DNA of 45,988 bases, from the NCBI GenBank assembly GCA_044340865.1, contig JBIISW010000002.1, positions 1 to 45,988 on the forward strand. Reading direction: 5' to 3'. Numbering within the stretch: position 1 is the stretch's first letter; every line of letters begins with the position of its first letter. Shown here one piece after another: positions 1 to 8,442 of the stretch. This stretch comes from UBA4416 sp044340865. Its GTDB lineage: Bacteria; Bacteroidota; Bacteroidia; B-17B0; Aurantibacillaceae. The position numbers were made by a program, and so were the translations under genes. The notes below the pieces were generated by a model that made no database searches, was not told the DNA's origin, and saw only the letters and a list, made by a program, of their open reading frames with translations.

Positions 1-777
1 TTAGATAAACCTATTAATTCTAGCTATTGGGAAGGTGGTGCTTGCATTTCGCCAGATGGAAAAACCATATTTTTTATTAGTGAACGCAATGGTGGTTTTG
101 GTAGAGCAGATATCTGGATGTCCAAACGCATCAATAAAAAAGAGTGGGGGAAACCAATTAATTTAGGTCCTGAAATAAACTCTGAATTTGATGAAGTAGG
201 TGCGTTTTTATCGCCAGATGGAAAGACGTTATTCTTTTCTTCAAATGGAAAAGGATCAATGGGTTCATATGATATTTTTAAAAGTACATTAAGTGGAGAT
301 AGATGGAGTAAGCCTGTTAATTTAGGTTTCCCCATAAATACAGTTTATAAAGATGGACCTTTAGTTATTAGTGCAGACTCTAAAATAGCTTATTTTGCTA
401 GTGATAGAAAAGGTGGTATTGGTGAAAGTGATATATATAGTTCAGATATCAGCGACTATAATTTGTTTGAAATAGAAGGGCAAAAGAAAATAAATACAAG
501 TTTTAGTATTTTGAAAGGCACTATTAGAGATGGATTTGAAGGAACGGGGCTTTCTGGAGTAGATATTCAAATTTCGGATTCAAATGGCATTCAACAAGCT
601 AATTTAACAACCACAGAAAATGGAGAGTACTTTATAACATTAAAAGGAAATGAATTATATACTATTAAAATTATAAAAAAGGGTTACAAAACGATAGAAG
701 AAAAAATTGAATTAAAAATGGGAAAAAACAACACCTTCTCGCTAGAAAAACAATTTATGTTGAACAAAGAGAAATAA
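1..777 (+). CDS. PD40/TolB-like beta-propeller surface protein, 5' end outside window
   Basis: The reading frame is open from base 1, so this is the C-terminal part of a longer protein. It contains at least three PD40-type repeats, recognised by recurring SPDGKT(I/L)FF..S, GG.G..DI(W/F) and W(G/S)KP(I/V)NLG motifs. A carboxypeptidase-regulatory-like beta-sandwich follows over roughly the last 85 residues (LKGTIRDGFEGTGLSGVDI, TTTENGEYFITL). In Bacteroidota this repeat plus CarboxypepD_reg layout is common in envelope proteins that often end in an OmpA peptidoglycan-binding domain. Here the protein stops right after the sandwich, with no OmpA domain. An ATG at 118 is in frame but lies inside a repeat, so it is not the start. 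Function unknown; probably exported. Confidence 0.85.
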   Translation, partial: LDKPINSSYWEGGACISPDGKTIFFISERNGGFGRADIWMSKRINKKEWGKPINLGPEINSEFDEVGAFLSPDGKTLFFSSNGKGSMGSYDIFKSTLSGDRWSKPVNLGFPINTVYKDGPLVISADSKIAYFASDRKGGIGESDIYSSDISDYNLFEIEGQKKINTSFSILKGTIRDGFEGTGLSGVDIQISDSNGIQQANLTTTENGEYFITLKGNELYTIKIIKKGYKTIEEKIELKMGKNNTFSLEKQFMLNKEK

Positions 778-790
778 AAGTAGTTAGTTC

Positions 791-830
791 AAAAAAAAAG
801 CTGCATCGTAATCACGATGCAGCTTTTTTT
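791..830. terminator. bidirectional intrinsic terminator
   Basis: A perfect 10-bp stem GCTGCATCGT / ACGATGCAGC (800-809 and 814-823) closes a 4-nt loop. It has an A-run on its left (791-799) and a T-run on its right (824-830). It lies between the convergent PD40 and thioredoxin genes and can serve both. Confidence 0.9.
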
Positions 831-844
831 ATGTAAAATAAAAA

Positions 845-1162
845 TTACATATGAGCGTCTAACTTACCAGCTAATACTGATTTTGCAGCAACACCAACAT
901 GTTTTTCAACCATTTGACCATTTTTGAAAAATAATAAGGTTGGGATATTTCTGATTCCAAATTCAGCTGGTATTTTTGAATTTTGATCAACGTTAACTTT
1001 TCCAATAACGGCTTTTCCTTCATATTCAGTTGCTAATTCTTCAACAACTGGACCAACCATGCGGCAAGGACCACACCATTCTGCCCAAAAATCTACTAAT
1101 ACTGGTTTGTCTGATTTTAATACTAACTCTTCAAAGTTAGCGTCTGTAATTTCTAATGCCAT
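845..1162 (-). CDS. trxA: thioredoxin
   Basis: A 105-residue cytosolic protein of normal thioredoxin length, carrying the redox motif WCGPC (Cys30, Cys33) in the usual FWAEWCGPCRM context. The cis-proline loop NIPTLLFFKNG is also present. It reduces protein disulfides using electrons from thioredoxin reductase. It stands alone, convergent with the PD40 gene across the terminator at 791-830. Upstream on its strand a TTTG and a TAATTTAG about 20 nt apart may form the promoter, but the match is imperfect. It could supply electrons to the peroxiredoxin half of the nth::bcp fusion elsewhere in the window (inference). Confidence 0.96.
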   Translation of the reverse strand: MALEITDANFEELVLKSDKPVLVDFWAEWCGPCRMVGPVVEELATEYEGKAVIGKVNVDQNSKIPAEFGIRNIPTLLFFKNGQMVEKHVGVAAKSVLAGKLDAHM

Positions 1163-1368
1163 GTTTTTTATTTTTAATTGTTTGTATTTTTAGTTCACTA
1201 AATTAAGTTTGCTGTAAATAATAAACAAACATTAAACCAAAAAGTTATTGATGTCTTTTTGACATTATTAAGTCAAGAAATGTCAATACATTGGTAAATA
1301 ATTAACTGACATAATGAAGGTTTTGTTATATTTAAAATTGATTAGCTCTTTAATTTACCATTCACTAT

Positions 1369-1398
1369 TTTAGAATGGCTATAATTATATTACTTTTG
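1369..1398 (+). promoter_or_regulatory. predicted promoter of the gpmA operon
   Basis: TACTTTTG (1391-1398) matches the Bacteroidota -7 consensus TAnnTTTG. A TTTA 18 nt upstream (1369-1372) is a near match to the TTTG -33 element. The gpmA ATG lies 16 nt downstream. Confidence 0.6.
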
Positions 1399-1414
1399 TG
1401 AAAAAAATAAAGTT

Positions 1415-2017
1415 ATGGCGGTATTAGTTATTTTTAGACACGGTCAAAGTGTATGGAATTTAGAAAATAAGTTTACGGGTTGGGTTGATGTAGATTTAAC
1501 TGACAAAGGAATTCAAGAAGCTAAAAATGCAGGAGAAAAATTAAAACCATTTCATTTTGATTTAGCATACGCATCCGATTTAAAAAGAGCGCAGCATACG
1601 TTAAGTATAGCCTTAGAATTAGCAGGTAAGACTGTACCAACCACATATGACAAAGCATTAAACGAGAGAATGTATGGTGATCTTCAAGGTTTAGATAAAA
1701 CGGAGACAGCTAAAAAATATGGTGATGAGCAGGTGAAAATATGGAGAAGAAGTTTTGATGTCCCACCTCCAAACGGCGAAAGTTTAAAAGATACCACGGC
1801 GAGAGTGATTCCGTATTATAAAGCTGAAATTGAACCTAAATTAAAAGAAGGTAAAAATGTGGTAATTACAGCTCATGGAAATAGCTTAAGAGCGCTTATC
1901 ATGTATTTAGAAAATATGACACCAGAACAAATTTTGGAATTTGAAATTGGAACTGCTCAGCCTCGTTTGTATGAACTAGATTCAGATTTAAACGTTTTAA
2001 AAGCTGAAAACATATAA
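1415..2017 (+). CDS. gpmA: 2,3-bisphosphoglycerate-dependent phosphoglycerate mutase
   Basis: Interconverts 3- and 2-phosphoglycerate in glycolysis and gluconeogenesis. The RHG signature carries the phospho-acceptor His9. Glu84 in LNERMYGDLQG and His154 in ITAHGNSLRA fit the catalytic set of the dPGM histidine phosphatase family, and the WNLENKFTGW segment is typical. At 200 residues it is shorter than the roughly 250-residue enterobacterial enzyme, like other compact dPGMs. First gene of a likely operon: the HAD gene begins 5 nt after its stop and map overlaps that. Confidence 0.95.
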   Translation: MAVLVIFRHGQSVWNLENKFTGWVDVDLTDKGIQEAKNAGEKLKPFHFDLAYASDLKRAQHTLSIALELAGKTVPTTYDKALNERMYGDLQGLDKTETAKKYGDEQVKIWRRSFDVPPPNGESLKDTTARVIPYYKAEIEPKLKEGKNVVITAHGNSLRALIMYLENMTPEQILEFEIGTAQPRLYELDSDLNVLKAENI

Positions 2018-2022
2018 TTAAT

Positions 2023-2481
2023 ATGCAGCCAACTTTTTTAAATACAAATAGTAAAACTATCGCCATAGATTTCGATGGAACCATTGTAGAGCATGATTAT
2101 CCTGCTATTGGCAAAGAAATGATGTTCGCATTTGCGACTATAAAAGAGCTTCAAAAAAAAGGGCATAAGCTCATTCTTTTTACCTATCGTACAGGTGCTT
2201 TATTAGACGAAGCGGTAGAATTTTGCAAACAGCATGGCGTTGAATTTTATGCTGTAAATTGTAATTATCCAGAAGAAACTATAGAAGAAAGATTACCAAG
2301 GAAATTAAATGTTGATATTTTTATTGATGATCGAAACATTGGTGGCTTTTTAGGTTGGAGTGCCATTTGGCAAATGCTTCATCCTGAAGGTGGGGATTTT
2401 GATCATGTGATTAAGAACCCCGAAGCCCATAATAATTACAAAACAAATAAAACACTTATTCAAAAACTATTTGGTAAATGA
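2023..2481 (+). CDS. small HAD-superfamily hydrolase
   Basis: A 152-residue protein with the HAD nucleophile motif near the N-terminus (IAIDFDGTIVE, DxD-like), a later FTYRTG motif II and a distal acidic motif IFIDDRNIGG. It matches the compact, cap-less HAD hydrolases widespread in Bacteroidota (BT0820-like, from memory). The substrate is not evident. It is sandwiched between gpmA (5-nt gap) and map (4-nt overlap) and is probably co-transcribed with them. A phosphatase role is a family-level inference. Confidence 0.85.
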   Translation: MQPTFLNTNSKTIAIDFDGTIVEHDYPAIGKEMMFAFATIKELQKKGHKLILFTYRTGALLDEAVEFCKQHGVEFYAVNCNYPEETIEERLPRKLNVDIFIDDRNIGGFLGWSAIWQMLHPEGGDFDHVIKNPEAHNNYKTNKTLIQKLFGK

Positions 2482-3257
2482 TAATTTTAAAAACACGAGA
2501 AGAGATTGAATTGATGCGCGAATCTGCGCTAAGTGTATCTCGTACCTTAGGTATTATAGCCAAAGAGATTAAACCAGGAGTTTCGACCTTATATTTAGAT
2601 AAATTAGCAGAAACGTATATTAGAGATAATGGTGGAACACCTTTGTTTAAAGGCATGTATGGTTTTCCAAATACCTTATGTATGTCGTTAAACGAGTCAG
2701 TTGTTCATGGTATTCCCAATGATAAACCGTTAGAAGAAGGTGATATTATTTCTGTGGATTGTGGAGTTTTTAAAAACGGTTATTGTGGCGACCATGCGTA
2801 TACTTTTGCTGTTGGAGAAATTAAACAGGAAGTCCAAAAATTATTAGATGTTACTTTAGAATGCTTATATATTGGAATTGAGCAATTTAAAACCGGAAAT
2901 AGAATAGGGGATATTGGATTTGCCATTCAACAACATGCTGAAAAGCATGGATTTGGAGTTGTGAGAGAATTGTGTGGACACGGACTTGGAAAAAAATTAC
3001 ATGAAGATCCTGAAGTTCCTAATTATGGTAAAAGAGGAGATGGGCCTAAGATTAAAGACGGAATGGTTATCGCTATTGAACCAATGATAAATATGGGGAC
3101 ACGAAATATAAAACAATTGAAAGACGGTTGGACAATTTTAACCGCTGACAAAAAACCATCAGCTCATTTTGAACATGATGTGGCATTAATTGATGGTAAA
3201 CCCGAAATTTTATCAACGTTTAAATTTATTGAAGAGGCATTAAAATCTAATAAATAA
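2478..3257 (+). CDS. map: type I methionine aminopeptidase
   Basis: Removes the N-terminal methionine from new proteins. The five metal ligands are visible: Asp94 (SVDCG), Asp105 (CGDHAYTF), His168 (LCGHGLG), Glu201 (AIEPM) and Glu232 (FEHDVAL). The substrate-binding histidines in VVHGIP and KLHEDPEVPNYG are also present. The length of 259 residues is standard. Its ATG overlaps the stop of the HAD gene (ATGA), so the two are translationally coupled. It lacks the N-terminal SH3-binding zinc extension of longer forms. Confidence 0.96.
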   Translation: MIILKTREEIELMRESALSVSRTLGIIAKEIKPGVSTLYLDKLAETYIRDNGGTPLFKGMYGFPNTLCMSLNESVVHGIPNDKPLEEGDIISVDCGVFKNGYCGDHAYTFAVGEIKQEVQKLLDVTLECLYIGIEQFKTGNRIGDIGFAIQQHAEKHGFGVVRELCGHGLGKKLHEDPEVPNYGKRGDGPKIKDGMVIAIEPMINMGTRNIKQLKDGWTILTADKKPSAHFEHDVALIDGKPEILSTFKFIEEALKSNK

Positions 3258-3289
3258 AAGGTTAAATTTTTTATAATCATCGATGAAAA

Positions 3290-3320
3290 TTTGGTAATTA
3301 AAAAAAATAATACTTACTTG
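3290..3320 (+). promoter_or_regulatory. possible promoter of lipoprotein pair, copy 1
   Basis: TTTG (3290-3293), 17 nt of spacer, then TACTTACTTG (3311-3320). The -33 match is exact but the -7 element is only approximate. The ATG of the lipoprotein is 38 nt downstream. Confidence 0.35.
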
Positions 3321-3358
3321 CAGTTAAATTCAATACAACCAATCAATAAATTAAGCCG

Positions 3359-4264
3359 ATGAATAATCATATTATTTCGTTTAAATTAAATTTCGTAATA
3401 ATCTTATTAAGTGTTCCGTTTTTTAATTCTTGTAATGAATCTAAAACAGTAGAAAATTCAGATGAATTAATTTTTGAAGATACTGTAAAAGCTGTAACAC
3501 TTAATGTTGGTGGTGAATTATTTTCCATTCCATCACCAATTCAGTCAGCTTCTTTAGTTAAAAATTCGGGCGTTCCATACAATAAACAAATTTTAAACTC
3601 TGGAAATAAATACGGGCAATATGCTTCAGATTTCACTAAAGCTTTAAACTTAGGAGTCTATGGTGCTGATTTAGCGTACATTAGCATGCATAGTCAAACC
3701 CAAGATGCTTTAAGTTATTTAGCTGCAACTAAATCATTAGCAGATAAATTGGGAGTGAGTTCAGCCTTTAATCAAACTACCATTTCAAGAATAAGAAATA
3801 ATATTTCTAATAAAGACAGTATGTTGGTTCTTATTAGTTTAGCATATCGAGCTAGTGACGAATTTTTAAAAACTAATAAAAGGACTGAAATGAGCAGTCT
3901 CATTTTAGCAGGTGGATGGTTAGAAAGTATGTATTTTTCTTTAAAAACATATAAGCAAAAACCAATCAAAGAACTTAGATTTCATATTGCAGAACAAAAA
4001 CAAGCATTAACTAGTGTTATAAAATTATTAACCTCACATAACATGCCAGAAGCTAATGATTTATTAAATGACATTGAAAAATTAACCCTAATTTATGATA
4101 ACGTCATTACTAATTACAAATATGTTGAACCAACAACTGACGAGGCCATTAAGACAACATACATTAACAGTACAACAGAAGTGATTATAAATGATGCGCA
4201 ACTCGATAAAATAGCTGAAATTATTTTTCAAATTCGCGAAAAAATTATTAATACAAAAGCTTAA
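3359..4264 (+). CDS. predicted lipoprotein of unknown family, copy 1 of a duplicated pair
   Basis: A 301-residue protein with a hydrophobic N-terminus ending in a lipobox-like FFNSC, so Cys25 would be lipidated; an envelope lipoprotein is likely. I do not recognise the family. It is a paralogue of the lipoprotein at 14736-15635: both share (I/V)PSP near residue 55, LN(L/F)G(I/V)Y..DL.Y, LG(D).(I)GVSSA and AGGW(L/I)ES(M/L). The middle reads as helical with no other membrane segment. A small secreted protein follows 42 nt later, in the same order as in copy 2, so the pair probably acts together. No enzymatic motif is visible. Confidence 0.85.
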   Translation: MNNHIISFKLNFVIILLSVPFFNSCNESKTVENSDELIFEDTVKAVTLNVGGELFSIPSPIQSASLVKNSGVPYNKQILNSGNKYGQYASDFTKALNLGVYGADLAYISMHSQTQDALSYLAATKSLADKLGVSSAFNQTTISRIRNNISNKDSMLVLISLAYRASDEFLKTNKRTEMSSLILAGGWLESMYFSLKTYKQKPIKELRFHIAEQKQALTSVIKLLTSHNMPEANDLLNDIEKLTLIYDNVITNYKYVEPTTDEAIKTTYINSTTEVIINDAQLDKIAEIIFQIREKIINTKA

Positions 4265-4306
4265 ACAAATTGTTTTATAATTAAAATCTTTATTTTAATC
4301 TATTTT

Positions 4307-4738
4307 ATGAAAAAAAATACCAAGAATATCATTTTCTGTTTATGTTTAATTCTAATCCATATAACTAGCTATAGTCAATGTGATTCAATCGCTAACATCT
4401 GCTCAAAACATATTATTTCTCAATTTATTTCGGATGGACAATCATATCGATCTTTACTCTTAAATTCAGAAGAAACGGCGGAATTTCACACCACTTTTTT
4501 TGGAGAAACCACCTATCGCTTAGCGGCTTGTAGTGGTAAAACTGATAGAAATCTAATATTTACAATCAAAGATCAAGATGATCATATTTTATTTAGCAAT
4601 AAAAAATATGCAAATGCACCGTATTGGGATTTTAAAGTTAAATCAACCATTGTATGCACCATTAATGCCCAGATAGATCCCAGTAAAAATGCAGGCTCTG
4701 GTTGCGCTGTCATACTAATTGGATTTAAACAAAAATAA
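4307..4738 (+). CDS. small secreted cysteine protein, copy 1 of a duplicated pair
   Basis: A 143-residue protein with a clear signal peptide (cleavage near ITSYSQ|C). The mature part is about 120 residues and looks all-beta. It opens with C-x6-C and has further cysteines in YRLAACSG, TIVCTI and GSGCAVIL. It is a distant paralogue of the protein at 14252-14725, which has the same C-x6-C, an equivalent YRI.VCC strand and a C-terminal AACVGLLIE strand. It always follows the lipoprotein partner in this window. Periplasmic or surface location with disulfides is inferred. Function unknown. Confidence 0.8.
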   Translation: MKKNTKNIIFCLCLILIHITSYSQCDSIANICSKHIISQFISDGQSYRSLLLNSEETAEFHTTFFGETTYRLAACSGKTDRNLIFTIKDQDDHILFSNKKYANAPYWDFKVKSTIVCTINAQIDPSKNAGSGCAVILIGFKQK

Positions 4739-4762
4739 ATTAAGAAGCTGATTAACCGCTTG

Positions 4763-5350
4763 TTAGTTTTTCCATTTAAACGTTTTAATCATCTGTAAAA
4801 TATCAGTTCGTAAATAATCTACAACTATTTTTAAAGAATCAATATTGGGAACTGAATTAAAATACAGTGCTCCTCTCATAAAATGATGCGTGCTATCTGT
4901 GACATAAAATTGAATATTAGAAGCTGAATTACCGCTAATGTCATACACTAAACCATACACTTTCGCACTGTCTCTAATAATAACAACCTCATCAATACCA
5001 GTTGATTTGATTTGATGTTTCACGACAAAATCTCTGCTTTGGTTTAAAATAGTATCTAAATTATTTGAAATAACTTTGTAACTCAAATGGATTTTGGCAT
5101 TATATTTCGGAAAATTGATATTTAACCAGCAAGGATCAGCTTTTAAATGCTTGTCGTTATCAATAAAAGCATAAGTTGGAATTTCAAAAGAATAGGGGCA
5201 AATACTATCGTAAACTCTGTATTCTTTTTTTGGAAAATCAATCCTAAAGTAACCTTTCGGTTTTGGAATGTAAATTTCGTCCTCATCATTAACACAAGAT
5301 GTGAAAATAATTAAGGATGACAAAATAAGAATCAGGTTTTTTAATTTCAT
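4763..5350 (-). CDS. gldD: gliding motility lipoprotein GldD
   Basis: A 195-residue lipoprotein (signal ending IFTSC, Cys19) with the GldD hallmark PKPKGYFRIDFPKKEY near the N-terminus, followed by CPYSFEIPTYA and PCWLNINFPKYNAKIHLSY. GldD is required for gliding in Flavobacterium johnsoniae, whose gliding is linked to the type IX secretion system. It lies 34 nt downstream of ssb on the same strand. In F. johnsoniae, as I recall, gldE separates ssb and gldD; here gldE is absent from the interval. PorZ elsewhere in the window supports a T9SS-bearing organism. Confidence 0.9.
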   Translation of the reverse strand: MKLKNLILILSSLIIFTSCVNDEDEIYIPKPKGYFRIDFPKKEYRVYDSICPYSFEIPTYAFIDNDKHLKADPCWLNINFPKYNAKIHLSYKVISNNLDTILNQSRDFVVKHQIKSTGIDEVVIIRDSAKVYGLVYDISGNSASNIQFYVTDSTHHFMRGALYFNSVPNIDSLKIVVDYLRTDILQMIKTFKWKN

Positions 5351-5384
5351 AATGTAAATATAAATAAAGTCTAAAAGTTTATTT

Positions 5385-5795
5385 TTAAAAAGGTAAACTA
5401 TCTTTATTATCTAAATCTTTAGTTTGTGAATTTTGAAAAGAGTTTTGTGCGTTATTCATATTCTCTTTCTTTTGCAATACTTGATAGGAATCTGTAATTA
5501 TTTCGGTCATGTTTTTTTTTACACCTTGTTTGTCATTCCATTCTCGGTTTTGAATTTTTCCTTCTAAATAAATCGGCATTCCTTTTTTTAATATTTTTTC
5601 GGCACTTTCAGCCAATGCACCCCACATAACAACATGATGCCATTCTGTATGTTCAATTTTAAGTCCGTTTTTATCTTTATAAAATTCACTTGTTGCTAAA
5701 GTAAATTTAACCTTAGCTATATTACCTTCTAAATATCTGATTTCGGGATCTTTACCTAAGTTTCCTAAAAGTATTACTTTATTAACGCCAGCCAT
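5385..5795 (-). CDS. ssb: single-stranded DNA-binding protein
   Basis: A 136-residue SSB. An N-terminal OB fold spans about residues 1-108 (MAGVNKVILLGNLGKDPEIR, TEWHHVVMWG, IYLEGKIQNREW). A short polar linker and an acidic C-terminal tip DSLPF, the docking site for replication and repair partners, follow. It tetramerises on ssDNA in replication and recombination. A strong promoter lies just upstream (5819-5847). gldD follows 34 nt later and is probably co-transcribed. It diverges from the pcrA helicase gene. Confidence 0.96.
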   Translation of the reverse strand: MAGVNKVILLGNLGKDPEIRYLEGNIAKVKFTLATSEFYKDKNGLKIEHTEWHHVVMWGALAESAEKILKKGMPIYLEGKIQNREWNDKQGVKKNMTEIITDSYQVLQKKENMNNAQNSFQNSQTKDLDNKDSLPF

Positions 5796-5818
5796 TTTAG
5801 TTTTATTTTCATTCTGTA

Positions 5819-5847
5819 CAAAAGTATCAAATCATTTTCTTTACAAA
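5819..5847 (-). promoter_or_regulatory. consensus promoter of ssb-gldD
   Basis: Read on the minus strand: TTTG (5847-5844), exactly 17 nt, then TACTTTTG (5826-5819). Both elements match the Bacteroidota consensus perfectly, and the ssb ATG follows 23 nt later. This is the best promoter in the window. Confidence 0.8.
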
Positions 5848-5900
5848 ATAAATTTCAAAAAATGATATCAACAACATTAATCATAAAAGCGGTTTATCAT

Positions 5901-5908
5901 TACATTTG
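5901..5908 (+). promoter_or_regulatory. -7 promoter element of the helicase gene
   Basis: TACATTTG matches TAnnTTTG exactly and lies 7 nt before ATG 5916. It falls inside the longer possible reading frame that starts at 5862, which argues that the upstream ATG is not used. No good -33 TTTG is seen. Confidence 0.55.
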
Positions 5909-5915
5909 TAAAACA

Positions 5916-8345
5916 ATGAGCGACTATTTAAATGAACTAAATCCCGTGCAGCGAATGGCTGCTGAAACAACAGAAGGTCCCGTAATGATTATAGCTGGTG
6001 CTGGTTCTGGTAAAACGCGTGTTTTAACCTATCGTATTGCGCATATCATGACAAAAGGAGTTGATGCCTTTAATATTTTATCCTTAACCTTTACTAATAA
6101 AGCTGCTCGAGAAATGAAAGCTCGTATTGCAAAAATAGTAGGGGATAAAGAAGCGAAAAATTTATGGATGGGAACTTTTCACTCTATTTTTGCTAAAATA
6201 TTACGATTTGAAGCAGAAAAACTAGGATATCCAAGCAATTTCACCATTTATGATACAGATGATAGCAAAGGTGTAATAAAAAGTATATTAAAACAATTAA
6301 ATCTTGATGAGAAAGTGTATAAACCTTCATTGGTTTTAAATAGAATTTCTTCTGCTAAAAATTCATTAATTTCTCCTCAACAATATTTGAACAATCCCTT
6401 AAATCAAGCTGATGACAGAGCCTCGAATAAACCTGCTTTAGGTCAAATTTATTTAGCGTATCAAAAAAGAAATTTTCAATCGGGTGCCATGGATTTTGAT
6501 GATTTGTTGTTTAACACCAATGTACTTTTAAGAGATTTTCCTGATATGTTATTGAAATACCAAAGTAAATTTCGTTACATTTTGGTGGATGAGTATCAGG
6601 ATACCAACTTTTCGCAATACGTTATTGTGAAACAATTAGCTGCTCGTTTTCAAAATATTTGCGTTGTGGGTGATGATGCACAAAGTATTTACTCGTTTAG
6701 AGGTGCAAACATTCAAAACATATTAAACTTTGAAAAAGATTATCCAGATTTAAAAACGTTTAAGCTTGAAGAGAATTACAGAAGCACACAAAATATAGTA
6801 AAAGCGGCTAGCGCAGTCATTGCTAAAAATAAAGATCAGTTTAAAAAAAATATTTTCACATCAAATGAAGATGGAGAGTTAATTAGAATCATAAAATCGA
6901 ATACAGATAACGAAGAAGGTCAAAAAGTGGCTTCAAGTATTTATGAAACTCACTTTACTCAACAGGCTCATTTTAAAGATTTTGCAATTTTATATAGAAC
7001 GAACGCACAATCTCGTTCATTTGAAGAAGCATTAAGAAAGTTAAACATTCCTTACAAAATTTATGGCGGATTATCCTTCTACCAGCGAAAGGAAATAAAA
7101 GATATGCTAGCTTATATTCGCTTAACGATTAATCATAATGATGATGAATCGTTGAAACGAATAATTAATTATCCGACTCGTGGTATTGGACAAACAACTT
7201 TGGATAAAGTAATGATTGCTGCCATGGAACATGATACTAGTATGTGGCATGTATTAGCAAATTTAAAAGATTTTAATACGGGAATTAACAGCGGTACTGT
7301 AGCTAAAATTGAAGAATTTACAACTTTAATAAAAACATTTGCAATGTTGTTGCCATACAAAGATGCTTTTGAAAGTGCTAATCATATTGCAATTACGAGT
7401 GGCATTTTAAAAGATTTATACATTGATAAAACTCCAGAAGGAGTAAGTCGATATGAAAATATTCAAGAACTTTTAAATGGTATTAAAGATTTTGTGGAAC
7501 AACCAAGAACGCCGCAAGAAGAAGAATTAAAAGAAGCGATATTTAATACAACGGATGAACCAAATCCTATAGAGTTATTTGATGCCACCGAAAAGTCATC
7601 AGACGTAAAAACATTGGATGAATTTATGCAGGAAATTTCTTTATTAACGGATATTGATAAAGAAAGTGAAGATGAAAAGAACTCCGACAAAATATCGATG
7701 ATGACGATTCATGCTTCAAAAGGATTGGAATTTCCATATGTGCATATCGTTGGTTTGGAAGAAAATTTATTTCCATCTCAAATGGCACTAAATAGTCGAA
7801 GTGAATTAGAGGAAGAGCGTCGTTTGTTTTACGTTGCAATAACCAGGGCTGAGAAGAAAGCTACTATAAGCTTCGCTACAACTCGTTACAGATTTGGAAA
7901 TGTAATATATTGTGAACCAAGTCGATTTATCGATGAATTGGATCCAAATTGCATTGATTATCCTCAGGAATCTTCGAGCAATAAATTTAGTGATAATGTT
8001 TTTGGTGAATACCGTAAAAAGCCATTTACTAATCCATTAAAGTCAATCGATTTTAGTACTAAGCCAAACGAAAAAATAACAAACGAATCAAACCAAATTA
8101 ATTTTTCAGCGCCAAAAAAATTAATTCCTTTAGCCAAGCGAATGTCGTTAAATAATTCTTTAACAGATAATAGCGCTAATGCCAATTTAAGAATTGGTAG
8201 TATTGTGGATCACGAAAAATTTGGAATAGGGGAAGTTGTCAAAATAGAAGGCGTATATCCAGAATCAAAAGCATTAATTATGTTTAGAGATGCAGGGGAA
8301 AAGAACTTATTATTAAAATACGCTAAACTTAAAACTGTTTTATAA
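5916..8345 (+). CDS. pcrA: UvrD/PcrA/Rep-family ATP-dependent 3'-5' DNA helicase
   Basis: An 809-residue superfamily 1A helicase. Visible motifs: Q motif LNPVQRMAAE, Walker A AGAGSGKTR, Ia TFTNKAAREMK, Walker B/II LVDEYQDTN, III VVGDDAQSIYSFRGA, IV LEENYRSTQNIV, V MMTIHASKGLEFPYV, VI RRLFYVAITRAEKK. The C-terminal ~50 residues (GSIVDHEKFGIGEVVKIEG) form the Tudor-like tail seen in UvrD/PcrA. It unwinds DNA in excision repair and removes recombination or transcription roadblocks. ATG 5916 (MSDYLNELNP) is chosen over 5862 because the 18 extra residues are unlike the family and cover the -7 element. The gene diverges from ssb. Confidence 0.95.
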   Translation: MSDYLNELNPVQRMAAETTEGPVMIIAGAGSGKTRVLTYRIAHIMTKGVDAFNILSLTFTNKAAREMKARIAKIVGDKEAKNLWMGTFHSIFAKILRFEAEKLGYPSNFTIYDTDDSKGVIKSILKQLNLDEKVYKPSLVLNRISSAKNSLISPQQYLNNPLNQADDRASNKPALGQIYLAYQKRNFQSGAMDFDDLLFNTNVLLRDFPDMLLKYQSKFRYILVDEYQDTNFSQYVIVKQLAARFQNICVVGDDAQSIYSFRGANIQNILNFEKDYPDLKTFKLEENYRSTQNIVKAASAVIAKNKDQFKKNIFTSNEDGELIRIIKSNTDNEEGQKVASSIYETHFTQQAHFKDFAILYRTNAQSRSFEEALRKLNIPYKIYGGLSFYQRKEIKDMLAYIRLTINHNDDESLKRIINYPTRGIGQTTLDKVMIAAMEHDTSMWHVLANLKDFNTGINSGTVAKIEEFTTLIKTFAMLLPYKDAFESANHIAITSGILKDLYIDKTPEGVSRYENIQELLNGIKDFVEQPRTPQEEELKEAIFNTTDEPNPIELFDATEKSSDVKTLDEFMQEISLLTDIDKESEDEKNSDKISMMTIHASKGLEFPYVHIVGLEENLFPSQMALNSRSELEEERRLFYVAITRAEKKATISFATTRYRFGNVIYCEPSRFIDELDPNCIDYPQESSSNKFSDNVFGEYRKKPFTNPLKSIDFSTKPNEKITNESNQINFSAPKKLIPLAKRMSLNNSLTDNSANANLRIGSIVDHEKFGIGEVVKIEGVYPESKALIMFRDAGEKNLLLKYAKLKTVL

Positions 8346-8442
8346 ATGAATGTAGTATAACGTATAGAACTTATTTTAGATTAGTTATTTAACATAATGT
8401 ATATTATGAATAACATTAATAATACTAACAAATATAAAAAAG

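Noticed and set aside
4741..4769. Weak AAGC/GCTT hairpin between the convergent small protein gene and gldD
   Set aside because: The core stem is four base pairs; too weak to call a terminator.
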